Program-made: the position numbers and the translations under genes
Shown: positions 10,911 to 22,836 of the stretch, in pieces
How the letters are laid out: each line of letters opens with the position of its first letter
Numbering within the stretch: position 1 is the first letter of the stretch
The notes under the pieces: model-generated
The model's database searches: none
The model's input: the letters and a program-made list of their open reading frames with translations, nothing else
What the model was told of the DNA's origin: nothing
Assembly: GCA_902702965.1 (NCBI GenBank)
Contig: CACRXP010000020.1
Span: 1,954,823 to 2,018,822, forward strand
From: Spirometra erinaceieuropaei
Taxonomy: Eukaryota; Platyhelminthes; Cestoda; Diphyllobothriidea; Diphyllobothriidae
Direction of reading: 5' to 3'
DNA length: 64,000 bases

Positions 10911-11202
10911 CGCATACAGTAGGTCAGCTTATTCATGAAATGTCAACCGAAATTCCGAAATGCATTTTCCTTTTGAAAAGATTAAGTATGGTTGTAAAAA
11001 TAATCACTCTAAAGCATAATTATGTAATAATTTAGCCATCTCAGGATGCCGGCTTTTGAATAACTCTGCAAAAATGACTACTTAACAAGCGTGCATTTTT
11101 CTTATTGCTTTTCGATGCCCCCAAAAATTCAATTATATTCCATGGTAAACAGGCATATAAATACTCATTCTCATGCTCATTCGGTAAACAGTTACGTCTT
11201 TG

Positions 11203-11790
11203 AAAAGTCAAGTCGGCGAACGCACGTTTTCGGTAATTCTTCCTCAGGCCAATACAATTACATGAAACGAATGAAAATGTACAAAATTAAAAGTGCCAAG
11301 AAAGCATTTCAGGTTGTCTACCGGACACCAACATGCTTCTCTAAAGGCCTACGCCAACGGATACTAGCAATGGCAGAGGCAGTAGCTATACGGTAAGTGA
11401 ATCCTGTGTTATGCTGTCAGAAAACTCTGACACAAGCGCTTTCGCTGCCGTGGCCAACGCCAACGCCAATCCCAAGTGATGAAGCCATGCCGCCTCAAAT
11501 CCCTAATCACGATGATGGGTACTCCGTGTATTCAACCCAAGATCATTACTCAAAGACTCTCTTACCCCTCTCCTCTAGCCCTGACGAGTAACACCCGCCG
11601 ACCTTCTCATGCGGGCGGCGTGGGGATGATGAGTGTTATTGACTTAATAGCCCTTGAGGCATCTATAAACACTGTTGATTTTGTACATTTTCATTCGTTT
11701 CATGTAATTGTATTGGCCTGAGGAAGAATTCCCGAAAACGTGCGTTCGCCAACTTGACTTTTCAACTTTAACATGGGAATATCTGCGGAA
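11203..11790 (+). mobile_element. Short group B PLE insertion with inverted ends
   Basis: Bases 11203-11287 and 11678-11764 are near-perfect inverted repeats of about 85 bases. The interior (11290-11670) encodes a degraded group B PLE C-terminus: a frame with GLRQRILAMAEAVAIR followed by LCCQKTLTQALSLPWP, matched by LLATAEAAAIR on the minus strand near 47550 and by a similar stretch at 36200. The 12-base GTTACGTCTTTG occurs at 11191-11202 and 11791-11802, a target-site duplication. It has no RT, so it is a 5'-truncated copy mobilised by another PLE. Confidence 0.85.
11713..11752 (+). ncRNA. Hammerhead-like motif at the group B PLE 3' end
   Basis: TTGG (11713-11716) and CCAA (11749-11752) can pair around CTGAGGA (11718-11724), a short GAA/TTC-type hairpin and CGAAA. 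An antisense copy lies in the left arm (11214-11254). Helix III would include ACG with a partner CG(T/C), which is less canonical than in group A. Related ends occur near 36545-36590 and 47235-47275. Confidence 0.45.
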
Positions 11791-12467
11791 GTTACGTCTT
11801 TGTTTAATTTCATGCTCGTGGAAAGGGTATAATCCGTTTTTTAAACGTTTTCATTTGTGACATATTTAAAAACCGTGAAATGGCCGTTCATAAAACGTCA
11901 TGTCTCTGCAAGTACCAATGCGACTTGTAAAGTTAACAATATAGCTTAAATCCACCGCTAAATTGTATGAACCCCATATAGTCTACTCTTAATACCGTAG
12001 TGAAATATATGGTTTCCCGTACGCGGAAAATATACAGCTTGTGGTTTGGAAACCCCAAATGCAAGTATAATGCCAGGTCGGGTTCAAATCTCTTCAGGGA
12101 TTGGAAAAGTTTTTTGAAAACCAGATTATAATTTTTTGCAGTACAAAATTGAGAGAATACGTAAATCTTTACCGAAGTAGCAAAAGAATGAGTATATTTG
12201 TGCATGTTTGCCATGAACTATAATTGAATGTTTAAAGGCATCGAAAATCAATATGAAAAATGCATGCTAGTTAAGCAGTCAGAGTTTACATTTTGCGTGT
12301 ATCCATAAAGATGTTCATTCGAAAGCCGGCATTTTGAATTAGCTGAATTATTATGAAATTACGCTTTAGAAAGATAAGTTTTATAACCCTAGGTAATTAA
12401 TATTTTCAAAAGTAAAACGAATTTCAGAATTTTGGCTGACATTTCGTGAGTTAGCCCACCTACTGTG

Positions 12468-14345
12468 CGCAACCTTCTCCCCTGGAAACATTTCAGCCAC
12501 ACCATCACATCAGGTCCAGTTAAAGCACAGATGGGCAAGCCAAAATTGTTGCCGACAGGACAAAAGGGGTCGAAATATCAGGACTGTTCGGTGAATACCA
12601 CCCTCACGCGAAAGTGGATACTGCCAAGTCAGGGAACCGTAATCACCTTAACTGTCATCTTCGAATGAAACTACCAAATATTTACTACCCGACAGTTAGA
12701 CCAACTTGACCGACGATATCCACCCTGTGCTCCACATTAAGGTGAAGCAGGCATGGTAACTGACGCATGTATCAGTCTATCGCAAGAGTAGACTTGCGCA
12801 GCATCTTCCGCACTGCCTCCACCATACCTGAAGCCGCTGTTAGTGCAGGCCCAAGAAGACCGGGAGTGAGGGAGGGCGCAGGTGATTGGCACGGCCGAAC
12901 CTTCACCTTGGCGTGCCACTCCACATCCCCTGGTTCACAACAAACACTTGACCAAAACCAGCGCCACAACGAGTCAGAAAGACGACGGCGATGACTGAGC
13001 AGCCATGCTCACGACCTGTATATCCTGAGGGAGCGCGAGCGCATCCAGCGACAGGTAATCATGTGCCAGATAACCGTCAGCGATCAACATACTGCGAGGG
13101 TCATGGTTTGCTCAATAGTGACATAGCAGACGCCTGCAAACCTTAAAACCCAGAAGGGGTGACACGCAGCCCTGCATCTGCCCGGGGCCATCATTATTCA
13201 AAGGCTGGATAACCAGTCAGGCACTACACATAGAATACACATAAACTCCTCACATTTGCGGTTCCTACGTCTACAGAATAAACGCGCATGAGACTACATT
13301 TCCAGACTAAAATGGATGCAACATCGTCTGTGTTTAGTCTTTAGGCTTTTTAACTACTCTCTTCGTTGACCAAATTAACAATTTGCTAAACTTCTCATCC
13401 AAGTCTAACTCTGTGGTGCAATAAACATGTTATTGAGGATGTAAAAAACTGAGCGCACGCGAATGTAGATGACAGTTCCGTCAGTCGGGTGCCTACTAAA
13501 ATGACCACTTAGGACAACAAAAAGAATTACGGACCGTCGTCCGGAAGCTCCCGATAAACAGGTATCACAGTGAGAGACCAAAGCCAGTGGATTCTTACCA
13601 GTAACTTCGATCTTTTCTGGGGACCAATGTGGTGTTGACAAGTCGCACTGCACCATCCCTTCTGTCGTATCTACCAGGGAGACGAAGTCAGCCCAGTGAC
13701 AGCATGTGCTGTCATCATGTGTAAGGTCAGAACGACAAAGTCGCTCTTGTGTATACGGCTAAACATTGTAAGGTTGGCAGAAAACATCGATAGATGAGTA
13801 CGAAGTCATTTAAGTAATCCTGCCTCTATCGTGATACTGACCTTTTTAACATTTTTCCCAAAATAAGTAATTTGACTACATACACATGCTCTGCATGCCA
13901 ACTTGGACGCTTTTTTAAACTGGAGGTTTATAGTCAGTTTGAAAATGAGTACCACCATGAGGGCACAATGCATTTCGTTCATAAACTGCAAACGGGACTC
14001 ACCAGTAGTCTACGTGAGTTATTTGTGAAGTGAATGAGACCTGGATCAGAAGGACCTTATATACTGAATGTTTAAGTATGTACACTGCCAAATGTAATTG
14101 CATGATCCAAAAATATCACAGATGGGTGTACCGTCTGATCTATCTCGTCGGCTTCTCAAGTCACTGATTGTGTCGAAGTCTTCTCAGGCGTGTGCTTCGG
14201 CGCTGCAGGCAGCATAGACTGCAGCCCGATTGCACAGTCAATAAACGTTGACAGCGAGAGCACACGTCATCGCACGTTTCGAACAAGGCGGTATCGCAGA
14301 TGGTAAGTTCATTTTTTTGGTTGATTTAGAAGGGGAACACTCGAC
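12468..14345. other. Unrecognised region with one repeat fragment
   Basis: Bases 12785-12960 are the partner of the repeat at 20-165. Otherwise I find no protein motif, RNA gene or inverted repeat. Frames such as 13405-13656 minus are shorter than chance allows me to interpret. Confidence 0.45.
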
Positions 14346-14349
14346 TATG

Positions 14350-15362
14350 CAGTGTAGGTGGGCTACCTCATGAAATGCCAATCGAAATTCCGAAACGCGT
14401 TTTCCTTTCAAAAAGATTAATTAATTAGGGTTGTAAAAATAATAATCTTGCAGCATAATTGGATGCTATTTAAGTGCCTCAGGATGCCGGCTGTCGGACA
14501 AACTTCCTTTCTGTTGCATGCAGCAAACATACTCTCTAACAAGGACTTCTTAAATGGCATGCATTGTTCCTATTGATTTTCAATGCCTTTAAACGTTCAA
14601 TTGTATTTCACGGACAGCATGCGTAAAAATATTCACTCTTCTGCTTATTCGGTAGAAAATTACGTCTTCTTCGATTCTGATACTCAAACAAGATCATATC
14701 TTGGTTTAAAAAAGTTGCTGATTATAAGATTGTTTAATAACGTGAAATGGCCGTTCATAAAACGTCATGTCTCTGCATTTACCAATGCGGCTTGCAAAGT
14801 TAACAATATAGTTCAATTTCATTGCTAAATTTCATGAAACTGCTTAAGTTTGTGAACCAGATAGAATCTCCTCTCAATACTGTGGAGAAATGTATATTTT
14901 TCCAAACGCGGAAAATATACGGCCTGTATGTTGGTAACCCTGAATGAAATGCAACAACAGGTTGGATTCAATATTATTCGGGAATTAGAGAATGTTTTGA
15001 AAAACGACGTATACCCTTTTGCCGGTTATCGAATTTGGAGAAGACGTAATTTTCTACTGAATGTGTAAAAGGACAAATATTTTCTGCATGGTTTCCATGA
15101 ATTATATAATTTAATGTTTAAGGGCATTGAAAATCAATAGGAAAAATAAATGTCACTTAAGTACTTCTTGCCTACAGAGTACTTTTTCCGTGCAGCCGAA
15201 AAAAAGTTCTTTCGAATATTGGCATCTTGGCTTAACTGAATGATCATAGAATTATGCTGAAAAATTACTCTTTTTACCATTCTACTTACTTAATCATTTC
15301 GAAACGAAAACGAATTTCGGAATTTCTTTTGAAATTTCATCTGTTAGCCCACCTACTGTATA
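14350..15362. mobile_element. Fold-back element F1, copy 2 (uninterrupted)
   Basis: About 1.0 kb bounded by 'cagtgtaggtgggctacctcatgaaatg' on the left and '..tttcatctgttagcccacctactgta' on the right, which are inverted repeats. Arms share 'aatcgaaattccgaaacgcgttttc' with its complement at the far end, and 'aggatgccggc' near 14482 with a diverged counterpart near 15220. It has no ORF beyond chance. The site equivalent to the insertion in copy 1 reads 'attacgtcttct' (about 14660-14671), giving the unoccupied state. Confidence 0.8.
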
Positions 15363-16255
15363 TCAGCAATAAAAACATCAATGATGCTCTTCTTATCCCT
15401 ATACAAGTTAGGAAATGACCGTCTTTATTCAAACTTTTATTTAACTTTGACTAAGCCAACAATAACAACAGTTTGTCACCTTTTGGCTGCAAGTTTGCTT
15501 TACTGGATCGACTCGCGGTTAAGGCCAAAAAAAACTTTGGAAGATTGTTTCACGAAAAGGCCGAATCGTTTTTAAGACAGTTCGTTGAAATGGCGTGATT
15601 TTAGCACACCTTTCTTAATCAGCAGTAGAAATATGTTGGGAATATTTTGCAACAATTGGCAACATGATTCGAACCACAATTTTTAAATTTTCAGAAAAAC
15701 AAAAAGGTAATGAAGTAGGCCACATGGGTGTTGCTATCTCCAGAATTGGCGTCGACTACCATGGTGGGGGAGCAATTACTCACTGGATGCTTGATACAAC
15801 CAATCCAAGTGCAGAAACACCAGCATCCTGGTGGCCACTGAACGAAGCAGTCTGTTGGTCAAGCTGTGGAACTATATCTAAATTACTGCGATCGGAATAT
15901 ATTAAAGTTTATTGGCGTAGTTTTTGCCGATCCGCCTCATCAGCATACTAGAATACGGAGACTGGGCTTTGTCCTTAAGCTTTGTCATGAACCCATATCC
16001 GTCTCCTACACGGTCCTGTAATTCGAATTGTCCAGTGACTATCCCCACATATGACCTTGAGTTCGCCAACTGAAGTCAGGTAGGTAGAGGCCTGATATAC
16101 AGCGGTTAGTAGAGACTGTGGTCAAACCTAAGGTGTAATTGCTGTCAAATTAGTAAATTACTGGCCGACGGTGGAAATAAAGCTCAAAAGAAGTCGATGT
16201 AGGCTGCTTGCATTTTCCATTAAGTGCACAGAGGTTTTCTTAAAATATAATGCAA
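15363..16255. other. Unrecognised region with one open frame
   Basis: A 95-codon plus-strand frame at 15664-15951 starts MIRTTIFKFSEKQKGNEVG and is rich in W and G in the middle. A possible acceptor (ATTTTCAG) sits inside it near 15694. I do not recognise any domain, so coding is unproven. Confidence 0.25.
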
Positions 16256-16257
16256 TT

Positions 16258-17252
16258 TACGGTGAGTGACCGATCTCATGAAATGTTGGCCGAAATTCTG
16301 AAATGCGTTTTCATTTGGCAAGGTTTACTTGGGCGGATTTGTAGTACTGACTATCCTACAAAATAATCCTATAATATTTCAGACTTGGCAGTATGGCGGC
16401 TTTTGAATTCATTGTATTTTAAACTCTTGTAGAAACCGTCCTGCGTAAAAATGGCCACTTAATTAACATGCACTTTTACAACGATTTTCGATGGTCTTAA
16501 AAATAAAAATAGGTTTTATAGAAACCCCGAACACAAATATACTTTCTTTCAGTTGTTTTATAGAGAATCACACAGTTTGTTATATTTTATACCCGAAGAA
16601 GGAGTATAATTAGGGTTTAAAAGTTTTTTCACTCCCGAAAAATTCGGAGCCTGACCAGTCGTTGCATTAGTGTTTAGTGATTTCAGTCTATAAGATGTAT
16701 GCGTTTCACGCAAATAAAATCTCATAGCCTCCCATGCCCTCAAGAAGATACTATGTAGATTCCATAAAATCGTGCGACGGATGCAGTTCAAGTTGTACAT
16801 TTCATGAGAAGCAGTGATAAAAGAACAGGTACGATTTTGCATGAATAGACATTACACGGTCTTAAATATCCTCATAATTAAAAAACCTTTTTAAAACCTA
16901 ATTCTACTCCTTCTTCGGGTATTAAATATAAAGACGGTGTGATTCTATATCAAACGATTGAAAGAAAGTATATTGCTACTTTTATTTTCTATAAACTACA
17001 TTTGGATTTCCAAGACCATTGGAAATCAAAAGGAAAAATGCATCTTACTTAAGTAGTCATTTTGATTCCAAGCCTGGTTTTTACAGAATATTAAAAGACA
17101 ATGCATTCAAAAGCTTACATTCTGCCAAGTCCGAAATATTACAGGATTATGTTGCAGAATATTCACTGCCGTAACGGCGTCCATGTAAACCTTCCCAATC
17201 GAAAACGCATTTCAGAATTTCTGTCAACTCTTCATCAGATCGGTCACTGTAC
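16258..17252. mobile_element. Fold-back element F2, copy 1
   Basis: About 1 kb with terminal inverted repeats: left 'ggtgagtgaccgatctcatgaaatg' and right '..cttcatcagatcggtcactgt'. The arms carry 'ctaattatactccttcttcgg'-type blocks (16590-16620 and 16895-16925) in opposite orientation. It has the same design as F1 but a different terminal sequence, and a close relative at 51632-52462. No coding capacity. Confidence 0.8.
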
Positions 17253-17414
17253 TTTTAAAGTCAGAATGTAGATGTGATTTTTATGACGCACAAAGAAGTT
17301 ATCTGATTGTATTTTCCAACCCCATAAAGGCGGAAGTTATCAGGTGGCTAGGCAAACTGGTAACCCCGCGTGATCTGAAAAAGTCATAGCCATATGCGGT
17401 TGAGGCCAAAGCTT

Positions 17415-19377
17415 CGCCTATTTAACGCTGAGGTGACCCCCATAAGGTCTTCGGGATGTTAAGTTACCCATACTACCTGCCGTTCGTCTAACACGCTTGT
17501 CAAGGACTTCTTGTGGGTGTGCGACTTCAACCTCAGCTCACCGACGTCATAACCCAAACTTATACCTTTTTCTTCAACGATTCGCCATAGCCACGCAGAG
17601 TTCAGACGTATTTGCTACGCACATATGCCACTATGGATAAAATAAGGAGTCATCAACATTATTTCTACCTCTTATCAACTTCTAACTTCGGTCGGCAATG
17701 AGGGCACCCACTCAGGGCTACTTGTGGCTCATGTTCGTCTAAGATATATTTGGTCGGACACGCCCTTTTCTCTCATAGTAGCTTGTCAACGCATAAGCAC
17801 ACGTTGGCGGAGTCACACAGGCACACCCTTTGGCTACTGCCACAACTGCACCTTCACACGGGTCGGCTTGAGCAATTTCGCACGGTTGATATACGTCCTC
17901 CAACCGACGTGTGCTCTACATCAAGCAACCTCCTTCAACCTTTCCGTCACGATCGATAAACTGGTTTCGTTATGTGTCAGTTTGATAGAGAGGGCGGCCG
18001 CCTTTTTCGAGGTTCTCGCCTCCTTTGCTCAACATTCTGCCCCGTCAAGGTCATTCCCCTGTGACAATTCGACCATCGCGACCGCCGATCGCCATTGTTG
18101 GCCACACAGCGTGGCACGCGCAGGACTGGTAACTTACACAGCATCCGCTGCACACTCTCCTTGGTTTTACGCCCGAGACTCGAGTCAAGACATAGTCAAG
18201 AAGACCGGGGTGTGGTTGTAAATGTCAGTTAGCGGCGTATTTAGACACAGAGAAATCAGTGCCACAGGTTGAGAGAGTCCGCTGCCGGAAAGCCTGCTGC
18301 CTCAAGGTCATTCGCCTTCCCAACGATCGCTCCCTTACGCAACAACCTTGCAGTCTGACTAACCGCAGCGCGAGCATTCGGAGAGGTACAGCCGTTCGTA
18401 CTCCGGCTTGAACGCGAGTCATTTGCACTTGCTTCCACAAACACATAAAACAGCCGTCAACGAAGTCTGCACACATGATCCCCATCTCTTCTGGGCATGG
18501 CCTGGATATCAGTGCTGCCCTGAGAGAGAGTGTGTGATAGCAACCCAACGTCCTCTATACAATTCACCACTTTATCCCGTAGCACCCTGTTTTGTCTTGT
18601 TGGTCAGTGCATTTAGGGATGATCATCACTTCGTCCACTAATCTCACGCGTTTTGGTACCCCTGCCACATTTATTATTCAGGTAAATCAGGCCGCGTGAT
18701 GCCCCGGCATTTGTTTAAGCCACCTCTTCTGGTCCCTTCCTCATCAGGAAGTACACAGTGCAATTTCTAATTAGGGCTGCTAAGATATCCCAGGCGGTCT
18801 TTGAGCTCCGTTATGGGTCATGGTTTTTTCAGATGGAGAGCGACCCGAGTTGGCCTGGATCGCTTATGCAATTGCGTGTCGCTGTTTCCGTAGGACTTTT
18901 GAATTGGGGGAGGGGAATGGGAGGTGAGGCAGAGTTACCGGGTGTGGGAACGCACGCCAACGTTGGGGTGAAAAACCGCAAGTAGTTGTCGGTGGTCTAT
19001 TGATCATGCCATGCGCGAATGGTGGTAGTGGGTGAGGGGTTTTGATGGAACAGCGCACAGGACAGTAAGCTGACGGCACGCAAAAAGACTCTGTGGACGG
19101 TCGGGGCAAAATTAATGCTTCCAAGAGAAATGATGAATGTATTCAGATACGGTATCCAGCTGGATATTCCATGGCATTTCATCCTGATGCAGTGCCCGAC
19201 CATCGAGCAACTGACACAATCGGTGATCGCCCCCCACCAGTGTTCACTCCTGATCTCAACCGACAGGACAACGAGCCAGTGACCCAGCGGTTAGAGGCGT
19301 TGGACTTCTATCTACCAGGTCGCTGGATCGAGTCTCAGGTGTTCCACAGTTCGGAGTCGGGTATGACTGGCTGACAA
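17415..19377 (+). repeat. Tandem duplication, unit 1
   Basis: The unit starts at 'cgcctatttaacgctgaggtg' and its start recurs at 19378, a period of 1963 bases. Bases 17415 to about 17940 are almost identical to unit 2; the rest is visibly more diverged (many substitutions and small indels). Open frames of 165-166 codons occur in both units in overlapping frames, but neither contains a recognisable domain and the third copy (6.8-7.9 kb) breaks them. I therefore treat the unit as non-coding repeat DNA, perhaps a retroelement end. Confidence 0.85.
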
Positions 19378-21232
19378 CGCCTATTTAACGCTGAGGTGAC
19401 CCCCATAAGGTCTTCGGGATGTTAAGTTACCCATACTACCTGCCGTTCGTCTAACACGCTTGTCAAGGACTTCTTGTGGGTGTGCGACTTCAACCTCAGC
19501 TCACCGACGTCATAACCCAAACTTATACCTTTTTCTTCAACGATTCGCCATAGCCACGCAGAGTTCAGACGTATTTGCTACGCATATATGCCACTATGGA
19601 TAAAATAAGGAGTCATCAACATTATTTCTACTTCCTATCAACTTCTAACTTCCGTCGGCAATGAAGGCACCCACTGAGGGCTACTTATGGCTCATGTTCG
19701 TCTAAGATATATTTGGTCGGACACGCCCTTTTCTCTCATAGTAGCTTGTCAACGCATAAACACACGTTGGCGGAGTCACACAGGCACACCCTTTGGCTAC
19801 TGCCACAACTGCACCTTCGCACAGGTCGGCTTGAGCATTTTCGCACGGTTGATATACGTCCTCCAACCGGCGTGTGCTCTACATCAAGCAACCTCCTTCA
19901 ACCCTCCCGTCACGATCGAAACACTGGTTTCGTTATGCGCCAATTCGATAGAGAGTGCTGCCGCCTTTTTTGGGGTTGTCGGCTCCTTTTCGCAGCATTT
20001 CGCCGCGTCAAGGTCATTCCTTTTGTGCCAGCCCGGCCATCGCGACTGCCGATTGGTACCGTGGGCCATACACAGCGTAGCACGCGCAGGACTGGTGACT
20101 TGCGCAGCATCCACTGCACACTCGCGCTGCTTATTCATCCGAGACCCGTGTCAAGACAGAGTCAAGAAGACGAGGGCGGGGCTGTAAATGTCATTAGACT
20201 GTGTATTTAGACACAGAAAAATCAGTGCTACTGGTTGAGTGAAGGAGCCGCTGTCGGGAACCCCGCTTTCTCAAGGTCATTTGCCTTCCCTGGCGCGACA
20301 GCATTACAGTCTCACCACCCCAACACGCGCATTCAGCGAGGCACAGCCGTTCCTAACCCGGGTTGGACACGAAGCATTTGAACATGATCACACAAAGCCA
20401 TAAAAACAGCCGTCACCACAGACTTACACACGGTTGCCTTCTCTTCCAGACATGGTTTAGATATCAATGCTTCCCTGAGATAGAGAGAGATAGCGACCCA
20501 ACGCCCTCTATACAATTCGCCGCTAAACTCACCCATTTCAGTACCAAGCCGTACTAATTATTTAGGTTAATCAGACCGCGAGATTCCCCGGCATTTGTTT
20601 AAGCCACCTCTCCTGGCCCTTTCCTCACCAGGAGGTAGGCAGGGCTATCAAGATATAGGGCTGCTGAGACACCCTAGACGGTCTTTGTGCTCCGTTATGG
20701 GTAACGTTTTGCTTGGTGGAGAGCGACCCTAGTTGGCCTGCATCTATTACGGAATTGAGTCTCGCCGTTTCCGTAGGACTTTTTAAAGTGGAGGCAGGGG
20801 GATGGGAAGTGAGACAGAGTTACCGGGTGTGAGAACACACGCCAACATTGGGGTGAAAAACGGCAAGTTGTTGTCGGTGGTCTATGGATCCTATCATGCG
20901 CGGATGGTGGCAATGGGGAGGGAGGGGTTTACTGATGGAGCAGCGCATTGGATAGTAAGCTGACGGAATGCAGGAAAGCACAGAAGACGGTCGAGGTAAA
21001 AACAATGCTTCCACGAGAAATGACGAATGTAGTGTCCAGCTGGATATTCCATGGCAGGTAATCCTGATGGAGAGCCCGACCATCGAGCAACTGGCCCAAT
21101 CGGTGATCGCCCAGAAAGGACAACGGGCCCGTGACCCAGTGGTTAGAGGCGTTGTACTTCCAACTACCAGGTCACTGGATCGAACCGCAGGTGTTTCAAA
21201 CTTCGGTGTTAGATATGACTGAATGACTACTG
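19378..21232 (+). repeat. Tandem duplication, unit 2
   Basis: Second head-to-tail copy. It ends with the block 'ggtgtttcaaacttcggtgtt..atatgactg', matching the end of unit 1 at about 19340-19372. It is about 110 bases shorter, mainly through a deletion around 20515-20570 compared with 18545-18690, where unit 1 has a stretch ending in 'cactaatctcacgcg'. Confidence 0.85.
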
Positions 21233-22120
21233 CTAGTGTGCTACAAATATCCATTCCATTCTCTCTTGCTGTTTCCTTGACGATATTCTTCTGATATCGA
21301 GATAGAACCCAAAAGGTGCAACGAAGCGCGTGGGTTCCGTAAAAACGATCGGTGAGTTCCCTTCTACCACCCTATTCTCTGGCAAACGCATGCCCAGTTT
21401 GTCTCTGTGTTTTGCTTTTCCGCTCTTGGGGAAAACTGCCAGTCACTATTACTTAACTAATTTCCTAAAATGCATTCACCAACACATGATCCACAGTCTG
21501 CGGACAGCTATTTGTTGTCTAACATCCTATCGTTGTCGCACAAACAACACCGTATACCCTCGTTTGATTTAGCCCGCCGATCGAGGCGGTAACGGGTTTG
21601 TGGCCGCTACGCACAGCACTGCTTCGGGAGCTAAAAATGAGAGTTGGGTGTTAGTTAGCGGACGCTAGGCTTAGTGAACACCACCACGAAACATGTGAAG
21701 CTACTTACTTCGACCTTCGCGTGGGCTCAAGACTGGACATCTCTACACCCCGAGACTCATGGGAACACAGCGCCTTCTATACAATTCAACCCCTTATCTC
21801 TGCTATCCGTTTTGTCCTGTCGGTGGACTCACTGAGGAAACGTAATCACTTCGTCCACTAACTCCACTCACGTTCGCACATGTGTCAACCAGAAGTGAAA
21901 CATTCGACGCAACTAAACGGAAGTAAGGATAACTTTACTAAAGGTCAGGCTCACTGCATAAATTTCATTTATCACTAACTGTTGCCTACAGTTTCCCATT
22001 GCTGGTAGCAAAGGTAAAGCCTGTGGACTGTATTAGGTGAATCTCTGCAAATTTTTCCATCAAAGTCATTCATTTTTGTCAGCCGTCACATCTTACTCAT
22101 TACTGCGCTTCCTCTCGGCC
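21233..22120. other. Unrecognised region with an R1 fragment
   Basis: Bases 21415-21515 carry the 'gatccacagtctgcggacagct' part of R1. Bases 21600-21880 contain short stretches also seen in the tandem units ('ctatacaattcaaccccttatc', 'tcacttcgtccactaactcca'), suggesting another, more decayed copy. No gene seen. Confidence 0.45.
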
Positions 22121-22400
22121 CCGTCGGATGCCTTCACATCCCGACCACGTGCCCCTTTTGAAGAAGAAGATGGGCTCACAGGAACGGGTTTATTTAGATG
22201 TTGACGTTTCGAAGAGCTTGATTGGCTCTCCATTGTCAGAACGTAAAAAGCGCGTACTCGACCGGAAATCCCAAATGGCATGTCACGTTGGTCGACCTCG
22301 TGCTGACGAATTTTTCTCTCCTCTCGATGCCTTGAATTTTTGTGGGTCGCCAGCACGCGTCCCTCGCCATCGTCTTTTTAACCAAAAACATCCAATAGAG
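22120..22400 (-). pseudogene. Group A PLE tail fragment
   Basis: On the plus strand 22150-22260 reads 'aagaagatgggctcacaggaacgggttta' followed by 'tgacgtttcgaagagc' and 'ggctctcc'. The same order appears on the minus strand at 50060-50145, where it ends the PLE at 48.9-50.15 kb. This is therefore probably the 3' tail of a minus-strand PLE. No enzyme is encoded. Confidence 0.6.
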
Positions 22401-22487
22401 TAGTTCGAAAATCCAACAGAAACTTATTGACCGGGGCAAATGTGTCACTGAAGTAACGACGCACAAAGTACCCTTGTAGGATTCGAA

Positions 22488-22725
22488 ATTCAGAAGATTT
22501 GGGGGGCGTGCATACGGTTGCTTTCGATAAATTCTCCAAAGGCAAGTAGATTTAAACGGGAACTGAGTAGAACCAAAGACGTGTCAGTAATAAGAGAAAT
22601 CGAGTTAACTTCGTCTTAAACCACTGGCGGGGTGTGGGAATGTGGGAGGGGGGGGCGGGTAATAGCAGTCCGTGTCAGGAACCATATAAGACCGGAAGGG
22701 CGTGGAGAGTTGAGGCGTTAGTCAG
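22488..22725. repeat. G-run repeat, copy 1 (partner 23337-23600)
   Basis: Direct repeat with 23337-23600: both start 'attcagaagat', share 'gataaattc' and 'gggaac.g.g.agaa', and hold a G-run (22641-22664 and 23503-23522) followed by 'gggtaatagcagt'. A similar G-run precedes the group B PLE at 47360-47400, so this is most likely PLE 3' tail sequence. Confidence 0.65.
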
Positions 22726-22836
22726 CCCTACGGAGAATCCAGTCAGTGGCGCAGTTTAACAGGGTGGGCGACAGAGTACAACCTTGTAAAATGTCAGATT
22801 GTATATTCAAGCCGAGTTGAGATTATTACGACGGCA

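Larger units (their letters stand above)
10912..12467. mobile_element. Fold-back element F1, copy 1, split by a PLE-end insertion
   Basis: A non-coding element with long terminal inverted repeats. The left end reads 'acagtaggtcagct..catgaaatgtcaaccgaaattcc' and the right end '..ggctgacatttcgtgagttagcccacctactgtg', its reverse complement. The arms continue inward for some 300 bases. Internal blocks such as 'gaaatggccgttcataaaacgtcatgtctctgca' are shared with 14350-15362. The extra length compared with that copy is explained by the insertion at 11203-11790. Such elements need a transposase in trans, and none is seen here. Confidence 0.8.

Noticed and set aside
15664..15951. A 95-codon ORF as a gene
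   Set aside because: No recognised motif, no consistent exon partners and no conserved copy; listed only as an unexplained frame in its region.
17724..20210. Long frames of 165-166 codons in the tandem units
   Set aside because: They are open in two overlapping frames, which reflects low stop density in this composition. They have no domain, and the inverted third copy interrupts them.
22128..22403. A 91-codon plus-strand ORF with a basic N-terminus
   Set aside because: The DNA matches the PLE tail at 50.1 kb in inverted orientation, so the ORF is not conserved as protein.
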